Assembly (NCBI GenBank): GCA_937911965.1
Contig: CALDPL010000220.1
Coordinates: 1 to 6,111, forward strand
DNA length: 6,111 nt
Source of the DNA: an uncultured Allomuricauda sp.
Lineage (GTDB): Bacteria; Bacteroidota; Bacteroidia; Flavobacteriales; Flavobacteriaceae
Direction of reading: 5' to 3'
Positions 1 through 6,111 of this stretch are shown in pieces (positions within the stretch are counted from its first letter, which is position 1; each line of letters opens with the position of its first letter). Under the pieces are notes generated by a model. It did not search any database. It had not been told where the DNA came from and saw nothing but the letters and a program-made list of their open reading frames with translations. The position numbers and the translations under genes are program-made.

Positions 1-1412
1 ATGGTATTTCCCCGGTTGCCCAGGTTGCTGTACTTGTGCCTGTAGAACATGACCGCCAATGGATTGTGCTGGTTGTTGGACAGCCCGTCCAAAGTGGGGG
101 TGAAACCATGTTGGTCGGGTGATTTGTCCCAATAGGCCGGCATCAATGGATTTTGGACCAAGGCGTTGTGCAGGTCGTTCCAATAGATGTTGCCGGTGGC
201 CACACTTCTATTTTCACTATTGGTATAGGTAAAGTTTTCCCCAATGGTGACAATGCTGTGGTCCTCGTTTTTGAAAAGGACATGTTCGGTGTTCATCCGT
301 GCCGTCAAGCGTTTGTACCCGGCATCGACAAGATCTCCGCCCAAGATCCCGGTCTGGTCCAGATAGGAGATCCCGAAGGCATAGATATTGTCTTCCCCGC
401 CGCCGGTGATATTGATGGAATGGCTTGCAATGGGGGCATTCTTGGTGGACATTTCATCGATCCAGTTGGTGCCTTCCCAGCCATTTTGGAGCCTTGCCCA
501 TATTTCCTCGCCCAATTGGGTCCCCAAATTCCCCGGATAATTCATGTTCAACCAACTGTTGTTGGTCAACATGGCCTCCCAATCGTAGGGTTCCCGACCG
601 TCGTTGACCATCCCCTCGTCCATGATGAACATATATTCTTGGGCGTTCAAGGGGGATAGGTTCTTGTAGATTTTTTGGAATCCGTAATAGGTGTCATAGG
701 TTACCCGGGCCTTGCTGCCCTTTCTCCCTTTGTGGGTGGTCACCAGGATTACCCCATTGGCCGCCCTGGAACCATAGATGGCGGCGGAGGCCGCATCCTT
801 GAGTACGTCGATGGATTCTATGTCCGAGGAACTGAGGTAGTCGATGTTTCCGACCGCGACCCCGTCAACAATATAAAGCGGGTCGGAATTGTCTATGGTT
901 CCCAGACCCCTGATCGTGACCTTGGTTCCCGCTCCCGGTTGCCCGCTGTTACGGGTAATGCTCACTCCGGGGGCGACCCCTTGTAGGGCTTCCATGGCCG
1001 TTGCCGTGTTCAGGCCGGCGATATCCTCTCCCTGGATATTGAGGTTTGCGCCGGTGGTCAGGGCCTTCTTTTGGACCCCATAGCCCACTACGACCACTTC
1101 CTCCAGGGACTCATAGGACTGCTGCAGGGAAATGTTGATGATACTGCGCTGGCCTACCAGTACGGTCTGGGCCACCATTCCAATATACGAAAAGGTCAAT
1201 CGGTCGTTCGATTGGACGTTCGCAATGGAATAGTTCCCATCAAAATCGGTGTTGGTCCCATTGGTGGTTCCTTCAACCACCACGGATACCCCGGGCAAAG
1301 GCACACCTGAGTCATCGGTGACCAGCCCGGTTATGGTCTTGGTCTGTGACAGGGCATCCTGTGTACAGACCACAACCATAGCAATCAACAATAATTTAAG
1401 TTTTAACATCAT
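1..1412 (-). CDS. SusC/RagA-family TonB-dependent outer-membrane transporter, N-terminal part (C-terminus beyond left edge)
   Basis: Translating the minus strand from the ATG ATG pair at 1412/1409 gives 470 uninterrupted residues to the window edge. Residues 1-23 form a signal peptide: basic start, hydrophobic core LLLIAMVVV, likely cleavage near DALSQ. Residues ~26-98 are a carboxypeptidase-regulatory-like beta-sandwich (GVPLPGVSVVVEGT, then DFDGNYSI). Residues ~104-120 hold the TonB-box-like EEVVVVGYGVQKK typical of SusC proteins. The plug domain follows (~121-228) with the family signatures VTIRGLGTI, DPLYIVDGV and DIESIDVLKDAASAAIYGSRAANGVILVTT; the first barrel strands begin after that. 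Family members are usually about 1000 residues, so roughly half is present. They import oligosaccharides across the outer membrane, powered by TonB-ExbBD, normally with a SusD-like lipoprotein lid encoded just downstream, which here would lie off the left edge. Starting at 1412 or 1409 differs by one Met; the AT-rich upstream region without a strong SD is normal for the phylum. The family is very secure; the substrate is unknown. Confidence 0.96.
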   Translation of the reverse strand, partial: MMLKLKLLLIAMVVVCTQDALSQTKTITGLVTDDSGVPLPGVSVVVEGTTNGTNTDFDGNYSIANVQSNDRLTFSYIGMVAQTVLVGQRSIINISLQQSYESLEEVVVVGYGVQKKALTTGANLNIQGEDIAGLNTATAMEALQGVAPGVSITRNSGQPGAGTKVTIRGLGTIDNSDPLYIVDGVAVGNIDYLSSSDIESIDVLKDAASAAIYGSRAANGVILVTTHKGRKGSKARVTYDTYYGFQKIYKNLSPLNAQEYMFIMDEGMVNDGREPYDWEAMLTNNSWLNMNYPGNLGTQLGEEIWARLQNGWEGTNWIDEMSTKNAPIASHSINITGGGEDNIYAFGISYLDQTGILGGDLVDAGYKRLTARMNTEHVLFKNEDHSIVTIGENFTYTNSENRSVATGNIYWNDLHNALVQNPLMPAYWDKSPDQHGFTPTLDGLSNNQHNPLAVMFYRHKYSNLGNRGNT

Positions 1413-1508
1413 TTAAAATAGTTTAGGTTGATCTTTCAGTTCCTACCAATTGGCTTTGTTGGGGAAACCCTGGTCCAAGGGCCTTGCCTACTCGGCGCCA
1501 ATCTGTAA
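1413..1508. other. Short spacer / possible leader upstream of the SusC-like gene
   Basis: These 96 bp separate the 34-codon ORF from the transporter start. The part nearest the transporter start is AT-rich (minus-strand ...ctattttaa just before ATG). Farther from the start there is a possible weak foldback: attggc at 1449-1454 against gccaat at 1497-1502, enclosing ccct (1468-1471) and aggg (1478-1481). The stems are short and no T-run follows, so this is not a convincing terminator. If the upstream small ORF is expressed, this distance still allows one transcript to carry both. Confidence 0.3.
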
Positions 1509-1613
1509 TCAAAGAATGAATTCAAACACAAAAATCAACAGGCCGACAATGGACAGTACCAGTAGTATTTCCATCAATCGCTTCCAATTGAAATTTGAAG
1601 AATTCGATTTCAT
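1509..1613 (-). CDS. Putative single-pass membrane micropeptide, 34 aa, unknown function
   Basis: On the minus strand an ATG at 1613 opens a 34-codon frame ending in TGA at 1511-1509. It begins MKSNSSNFNWKRLMEI and continues into an unbroken hydrophobic segment (residues ~16-30, LLVLSIVGLLIFVF), ending EFIL. The layout, a polar N-terminus with a KR pair, one transmembrane-length helix and almost no C-terminal tail, is that of a small single-span inner-membrane protein. It lies in the same direction as both neighbours, 320 bp after the HTCS gene and 96 bp before the SusC-like gene, so it could be the first cistron of the transporter operon. No strong SD precedes it (attta tcggg ATG), which is common in Bacteroidota. 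I do not recognise the sequence. Alternatives are a leader peptide for the transporter mRNA or a chance ORF; the coherent hydrophobic design argues modestly against chance. Confidence 0.45.
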   Translation of the reverse strand: MKSNSSNFNWKRLMEILLVLSIVGLLIFVFEFIL

Positions 1614-1933
1614 CCCGATAAATGTTAAATAAATATTAATTCTTTAATGGAAGCAATCGTGCAAGAGTTAGCATTTATGGGGCATCATGAAGTGGAATAA
1701 GAATAATGCAACATTTGTTATAAAATATTGCTACATTCTTTATAATTCTCTAAAATAGATTCGAGAGCAGGGAGAAGGGTCCAACGTTTCCTTAACATAG
1801 GGAGGTCACAACATGGAAAGGAAAACAGGGGGTTGGAAAAGTTCACCGACAATCAGTGGCATGTTTTTCCGCGGAAGTTCATATGACCACAAACCCAATC
1901 TATAAGGAAATCGTGTCGAGAAATATCCGTTCA
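1614..1933. other. Intergenic region between HTCS regulator and transporter operon
   Basis: This 320-bp stretch has no recognisable gene. The part nearest the small ORF (about 1614-1760) is markedly AT-rich compared with the flanking coding DNA, as expected for a promoter region. It contains the 42-bp dyad listed separately. The half nearest the HTCS stop contains a perfect 10-bp palindrome, ttccgcggaa, at 1867-1876. I looked on the minus strand for the Bacteroidota promoter pattern (TTG-type -33 and TAnnTTTG -7) and found no clean match, so no promoter is called. No GC-rich hairpin followed by a T-run is visible after the HTCS stop, so read-through from the regulator gene cannot be excluded. 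A 42-codon frame starting at 1934 and ending at 1806 overlaps the HTCS stop as TGATG but has no recognisable product. Confidence 0.6.
1699..1740. promoter_or_regulatory. 42-bp imperfect inverted repeat, candidate regulator-binding site
   Basis: The outer arms aagaat (1699-1704) and attctt (1735-1740) are exact complements. Further in, gcaa (1708-1711) pairs with ttgc (1728-1731) and attt (1713-1716) with aaat (1723-1726), and the centre is t1719/a1720. In all, 15 of 21 symmetric positions pair, arranged in blocks separated by 3, 1 and 2 mismatches. The blocks, about one helical turn apart, look more like a dimeric protein-binding site than an RNA terminator, and no T-run follows. It lies 86 bp upstream of the small ORF and about 290 bp upstream of the SusC-like gene, a plausible place for an activator such as the adjacent HTCS. 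That the HTCS binds here is inference only, and AT-rich DNA produces weak dyads by chance. Confidence 0.35.
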
Positions 1934-4900
1934 TCAGGATTCCTGGATCTGGATCTCTGTAGGCAAGATTCCGAACTGGGCCTTAAAGCATTTCGTGAAA
2001 TAGGAAGGGGAGGAGAAGCCCACGCTGAAACATACCTCACTGATGGAGGAATTGCCCAATTCCAACAGTTGTTTTGCCCGCAACAACCTTATGTTCCTCA
2101 AGAATTCATTGGCCGTCTGTCCGGAAAGGGCCTTGATCTTTCGATAAAATTGGCTTCTGCTCAAATTCAACTGGCTGGCCAGGGCCTCCACGCTCAACTC
2201 TGGATCGTCGATGTTTTCATGAATGTGGTTCATTACCTTTTCCAAGAACTCTTTGTCCAATGCCGTCGTGTTCCCATTGGTGGGAAGGTCGCTGAGCAGG
2301 CTGAAATACTTGTTGAAAATGATTTGCCTGCTGTGGATCAACTGGGATAGGCGAAGACGCAGCAGCCTCATGTCAAACGGCTTCACCATATAGGCATCCG
2401 CCCCGGTCCCGATGCCCTCCAAACGGTCGTCGATCCGTGCCTTGGCGGTGAGCATCAAAAGGGGGATGTGGCTGGTCCTGAGATCCCCCTTGATCTTCTT
2501 GCAGAATTCGAACCCGTCCATTGTGGGCATGATCACATCGGTCAGGATGATATCGGGAAGGACGGTCTTGGCGATTTCCAGGCCCTCCTTGCCGTCCGCG
2601 GCCAAAAGGATTCTGTATTGGTTCCTGAGCTCATTGCGCAGGTAATTTCGAAGCTCCGCATTGTCCTCGACGATCAATAGGGTATGGGTACAACTGGGTT
2701 CCTCTCGTTCGGGCAGGTTCACGGCCCTGGGAACAGCGGGCATGGTGGTGGACCCGTTCTGTAACTTGTCCGGTTCCCGGAGCGGGGAGAACAGTTCCTC
2801 TTCCTTGAAGTGGGCCTTCCCCTTGGGGAGGATCAATTTAAAGGAGGTGCCACGGCCCACTTCGCTGCTCACCTCTATCTTTCCCTTGAGCAGGTTCATG
2901 AAGTTCTGCACCACTTCCAATCCAATGCCGGTGCCCCCGTTATAGGATTTGTCCTTGCCCTCCACTTGGTAGAACCGGTCGAATATCCGTTCCAATTGAT
3001 CTTTTTCCAGTCCGGGTCCCGTATCCGTTATCAGAATCTCGACCCCTTTTGTCGGCTTTATGGGATCCACCAATGGCAAATGATACATGCCGTCCTCGGA
3101 CCTCAGTTCAATGGTAATGGCCCCTCCATCCGGGGTGATCTTAAAGGCGTTGGAGAGGATGTTGAACACAATTTTCTCCAACATACCCTCATCGGTCCAG
3201 ATCATGGGGTCTTCTTTGTCGGCATCAAGACTGAAATGGATGTTCCCCTCAATGGCTTCCTCCCTGAAATGTCCCGAGACCTCTTCCAACAGTTCGGCCA
3301 GATTGAACTCACTGGCCCGTACCCCGATCTTGTTCAATTCCAGTTTCCTGAAATCCAACAGTTCGTTCACCAATCGGTAGAGCCGATCTGTATTCTTATA
3401 GATGACCCTGTGCTTTTCCTTGATCCTTTGGGGAAGTTCCAGGCTCCTGTCCTCGATCAAGTCCCGCAAGGGATTGATGATCAGGGAGAGGGGCGTTCTG
3501 AATTCATGGGAAATGGTGGTGAAGAATTGAAATTTCTTTTCGTCCAACTCCTTGTCCCGAAGCCGTTTTTCACGCTCGGAACCGATCATTTGCTTTTCCC
3601 GGATCCTGGATTGTGTGATGGTGTTCAATAGATAGATCCCCAACATGAACAGGGCGATATAGGAGACAAGGGCCCAATTGGTTTTCCACCAGGGCGGCAG
3701 GACCGTGATGTGAAGGTTCAGCGGGTCGGTGTTCCACAGGCCATCGTTGTTGGCCGCCTTCAGCTTGAAGGTGTATTCCCCGGCATCCAGGTTGGTATAG
3801 GTGGCACTTCGTTTTTCCCCCACATAGTTCCAGGTCTCCTCATAGCCTTCCAGGTAATAGGCGAACTCGTTTTTCTCGGGACGGGTAAAATTGATGCCGG
3901 AATACTCAATGGTAAAAACGGACTGGTCGTGCTTTAGAACAATGCTGTCCATTTCGGAGATCACTTTATCAAGCGGGGATTTTTCCTGGGTGGGCAGTAC
4001 GATCTCATTGAACAATTTCAAATCGGAAAGGTAAAGGGAGGTCTCGCTGGTATTGATCGGAATTTCCGTGGGATTGAAATAATTGACGCCCTGATATCCT
4101 CCAAAATAGAGGTTCCCCCCTGCATCGATAAAGGTGGAATTCATATTGAAATCATTGGAAAGCAGGCCGTCACTGGTCGTATAGTTGGTAAACTCCTCCG
4201 TAATCGGGTTGAGCTCGGTAATCCCCGAATTTCCCGACACCCAAATGGTGCCCTGGGCGCTTTCGATGATCGCACAGACGTTTTCCTCCATCAGGCCGTT
4301 GAGCTTGTTGTACCAAGTGAAGGTCTGTGAATCCGGCTCGTACCTACAGAGTCCCGCCCCTTTGGTCCCGATCCAGATGGAACGATCTTCCCCTTCATAG
4401 AGGGACAGTATATGGTTTGCCGCCGAACTCCCCCCGAACTCCCTGGACATTTTATCCGACATGGGCACGACTTCGATCTCGCCCCCCTTTTTCTTTTCCA
4501 GTCTAAAAAGCCCTCTGGTGGTGCCCACCCAAATTTGGTCTTGATGGTCCACCATGACCTTCCAGGTATCGCTCTCCCATAGGCCACTTTCCCTAAAGGC
4601 AGGGCTGTCGTGGTGCTCAAATTTTTGCGTTCGTGGATCAAAGGAGTGGATCCCCCTGTGGTAGGTACCGAACCATAGGATGCCCTCGCTGTCCTGATCG
4701 ATGCTTACCACGGTATTGGACAATAGACCGCCATCGGTGTTCCCAATATGGTAATTGAAAAAGTGCCTGGAACCCTTTTTCAAAAAGTAGATTCCCTTGT
4801 CCCAACTCCCGGCCCAGATGTTTTCTCGGTCGTCGATGAATATGTTCAGGATATAGTCACTTCCCAAACCGGTATACTCCCCCTTGCTGCCAAGGTTGAT

Positions 4901-6111
4901 GTGTGTGAAGTCATTTTTCTTCAGGTCCACGATGTCGATTCCCCCACCGTCCAGACCTATCAGGAATTTCCCGTCGGATTGCTGTACAATAGAGGTCACC
5001 GAGCTAATTTGCAAGGAATTGGGGTTGTTGTGATAGCTCGCTATATCATTGAATTTGTCGTACAACCTATCGTATAGGGCCAATCCCTTGTTGTAATAGC
5101 CCAGCCAGATCCTCTGGCCATCGTCCAGGTACAGGGACCAAATGGAATTGGACTGCATGCCGGTTTCATCATTCTTGCTGGCGAAATAATGGTTCAACAC
5201 CTTTCCTTTTGGGGTGATGTGAAAAAGTCCATTGTTTTCCGTTGCACACATCAAGGTCCCATCGGGGAGAACGATCAAGGAAAAGAAAGTCGTTTGGGAA
5301 AACAGGAATTCATCGACGGCATAATAGTCCTCTCCGATAATATCCGTCCTCCCCAATTTGATCAGCCCGTCCGAAAAGGTTCCTATCCAAAGGTTGTCCC
5401 CCTGGTCTATCAGCAGCGATTTTATCGGGACCCGTACCGCCTCCATGGTGTCCCGACCCCTAAAATAGGAGCGTTTGAGAAGTCCTGTTTGGGCATCTAT
5501 CTCGAAGAGTCCCCGGTCGGTTCCCACATAGATCTTTCCATAGCTGTCCTTTTGTATGGTCTCGATGATTAGGGGTGGGAGCGAACCGGGTTCGTCCACC
5601 TTTATTTTTTCTACCTTGAAATCCACAGGATCGAGCCTGTACAGGCCCTTTTCAAAACCCCCGATATACAGTTTTCCCAGATTGTCCTCCTGAATGGCAG
5701 AGATGGAGATCGGGTTCCTTTCGATGCTATCGTCTTCCAAGGGGATCCTTTTGAAGCGGTCGTTGGCCCGGTCATAAAGGTTCAATCCCTGTTCCGTTCC
5801 TGCCCAAAGTCGGTTTTCGCGATCGAAATAGGTCCTGAACACCAGGCTGCTGTTCAGGGAAGTACTGTCGTTCAGAATATGTTTATAGGATTTAAAGTCG
5901 ACCCCATCGTAGCGGTAGAGGCCCGAGCCGTTGGTCCCCAGCCAAATGAAGCCGTAATTGTCCTGTACGATGGAGTAGATGCCCACCCTGGAGATCCCTT
6001 CGGTAATATTGACAAAATTGTATTTGGGATAGGCTTCCTGGCCCCTCATTCCGGGAAGGAACAGACCAATGCCTATAAGGACCAGAAAACAGCGTACCCT
6101 ATGGGAAATCG
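1934..6111 (-). CDS. Hybrid two-component system regulator (HTCS): double beta-propeller sensor, histidine kinase, receiver and AraC-type DNA-binding domain; 5' end beyond right edge
   Basis: A one-polypeptide sensor-regulator for glycan utilization. Numbering is from the ATG at 6049. Fourteen Reg_prop-type repeats (IWxGTxxxGLxxYD-like, at ~35, 82, 128, 173, 220, 266, 315, 363, 411, 458, 507, 559, 603, 648) form two seven-bladed periplasmic propellers. A Y_Y_Y domain follows (~705-783), then one transmembrane helix (~790-812). The kinase has H848 in the H box (SHEFRTP), N967 in the N box (NILSNAFK), D1009 in DTGPGL and a GGTGIGL box near 1037. The receiver has E1128/D1129, phosphoacceptor D1171 (TDVIMP), T1201 and K1223. 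The AraC-type double HTH spans ~1265-1365 (LSRSQFYRKIKALSG, then GFSSPSYFTKCFKAQFG), followed by the stop at 1934. All key catalytic residues are present, so it should be active. The frame stays open for 20 more codons upstream of 6049, encoding a signal-peptide-like segment (RVRCFLVLIGIGLFLPG), with no ATG before the edge; the true start is therefore outside the window. The transporter gene downstream on the same strand is the likely target. Confidence 0.97.
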   Translation of the reverse strand, partial: ISHRVRCFLVLIGIGLFLPGMRGQEAYPKYNFVNITEGISRVGIYSIVQDNYGFIWLGTNGSGLYRYDGVDFKSYKHILNDSTSLNSSLVFRTYFDRENRLWAGTEQGLNLYDRANDRFKRIPLEDDSIERNPISISAIQEDNLGKLYIGGFEKGLYRLDPVDFKVEKIKVDEPGSLPPLIIETIQKDSYGKIYVGTDRGLFEIDAQTGLLKRSYFRGRDTMEAVRVPIKSLLIDQGDNLWIGTFSDGLIKLGRTDIIGEDYYAVDEFLFSQTTFFSLIVLPDGTLMCATENNGLFHITPKGKVLNHYFASKNDETGMQSNSIWSLYLDDGQRIWLGYYNKGLALYDRLYDKFNDIASYHNNPNSLQISSVTSIVQQSDGKFLIGLDGGGIDIVDLKKNDFTHINLGSKGEYTGLGSDYILNIFIDDRENIWAGSWDKGIYFLKKGSRHFFNYHIGNTDGGLLSNTVVSIDQDSEGILWFGTYHRGIHSFDPRTQKFEHHDSPAFRESGLWESDTWKVMVDHQDQIWVGTTRGLFRLEKKKGGEIEVVPMSDKMSREFGGSSAANHILSLYEGEDRSIWIGTKGAGLCRYEPDSQTFTWYNKLNGLMEENVCAIIESAQGTIWVSGNSGITELNPITEEFTNYTTSDGLLSNDFNMNSTFIDAGGNLYFGGYQGVNYFNPTEIPINTSETSLYLSDLKLFNEIVLPTQEKSPLDKVISEMDSIVLKHDQSVFTIEYSGINFTRPEKNEFAYYLEGYEETWNYVGEKRSATYTNLDAGEYTFKLKAANNDGLWNTDPLNLHITVLPPWWKTNWALVSYIALFMLGIYLLNTITQSRIREKQMIGSEREKRLRDKELDEKKFQFFTTISHEFRTPLSLIINPLRDLIEDRSLELPQRIKEKHRVIYKNTDRLYRLVNELLDFRKLELNKIGVRASEFNLAELLEEVSGHFREEAIEGNIHFSLDADKEDPMIWTDEGMLEKIVFNILSNAFKITPDGGAITIELRSEDGMYHLPLVDPIKPTKGVEILITDTGPGLEKDQLERIFDRFYQVEGKDKSYNGGTGIGLEVVQNFMNLLKGKIEVSSEVGRGTSFKLILPKGKAHFKEEELFSPLREPDKLQNGSTTMPAVPRAVNLPEREEPSCTHTLLIVEDNAELRNYLRNELRNQYRILLAADGKEGLEIAKTVLPDIILTDVIMPTMDGFEFCKKIKGDLRTSHIPLLMLTAKARIDDRLEGIGTGADAYMVKPFDMRLLRLRLSQLIHSRQIIFNKYFSLLSDLPTNGNTTALDKEFLEKVMNHIHENIDDPELSVEALASQLNLSRSQFYRKIKALSGQTANEFLRNIRLLRAKQLLELGNSSISEVCFSVGFSSPSYFTKCFKAQFGILPTEIQIQES

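Noticed and set aside
1449..1502. Nested short inverted repeats (attggc/gccaat and ccct/aggg) as a possible terminator or riboswitch upstream of the SusC-like gene
   Set aside because: The stems are only 4-6 bp, the outer arms are separated by 42 bp and no T-run follows. It matches no riboswitch pattern I know.
1614..1700. Bacteroidota-type promoter (TTG-n-TAnnTTTG) upstream of the small ORF and the SusC-like gene
   Set aside because: Several partial matches in AT-rich DNA, but none with a good -7 element and correct spacing.
1867..1876. Perfect palindrome ttccgcggaa followed on the minus strand by a short A-run
   Set aside because: It has no loop, so it cannot fold as a normal terminator hairpin, and a single 10-bp palindrome is weak evidence for a protein site.
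1856..2350. Plus-strand 164-codon frame starting in the intergenic region
   Set aside because: Most of it is antisense to the AraC-type and receiver region of the HTCS; it has no recognisable motif and no sign of its own expression.
2810..3631. Long plus-strand open frame (273 codons) opposite the kinase part of the HTCS, plus several shorter plus-strand frames across the window
   Set aside because: These are antisense shadows of confidently identified minus-strand genes. Their translations show no domain or motif, and they are explained by the codon composition of the opposite strand.
4291..4641. Minus-strand 116-codon frame inside the HTCS
   Set aside because: It is an alternative frame within the propeller-coding region, which is itself intact, so it is a shadow and not a frameshifted fragment.

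Overview
The window looks like part of a glycan-acquisition locus (polysaccharide utilization locus, PUL) from a member of the Bacteroidota, most likely of the Flavobacteriia type. Two protein families carry this assignment, since both are hallmarks of the phylum: a SusC/RagA-type TonB-dependent outer-membrane transporter and a giant hybrid two-component system (HTCS) regulator. Neither start region shows a strong Shine-Dalgarno sequence, which also fits. I cannot name a genus or the glycan from this sequence alone.

Layout, with everything readable on the minus strand, so transcription runs from high to low coordinates. (1) Positions 6111 to 1934 hold the HTCS gene, which runs off the right edge. 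The obvious ATG at 6049 is probably internal, because the open frame continues upstream through a signal-peptide-like hydrophobic stretch to the edge. (2) Positions 1933 to 1614 are an AT-rich intergenic region with a 42-bp imperfect dyad at 1699-1740, a possible operator. (3) Positions 1613 to 1509 hold a 34-codon ORF for a possible single-pass membrane micropeptide. (4) Positions 1508 to 1413 are a short spacer or leader. (5) Positions 1412 to 1 hold the N-terminal 470 residues of the SusC-like transporter, which runs off the left edge. A SusD-like lipoprotein and glycoside hydrolases would be expected beyond that edge, but they are not visible.

Inferred logic: the periplasmic double beta-propeller of the HTCS senses a glycan fragment, the histidine kinase and receiver domains relay phosphate within the same polypeptide, and the C-terminal AraC-type domain binds DNA upstream of the transporter operon. 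The transporter imports more of the oligosaccharide, closing a positive feedback loop. This is the known scheme for such loci. What is less ordinary here is the micropeptide ORF and the dyad between regulator and transporter. I found no RNA genes, mobile elements, CRISPR arrays or convincing intrinsic terminators.
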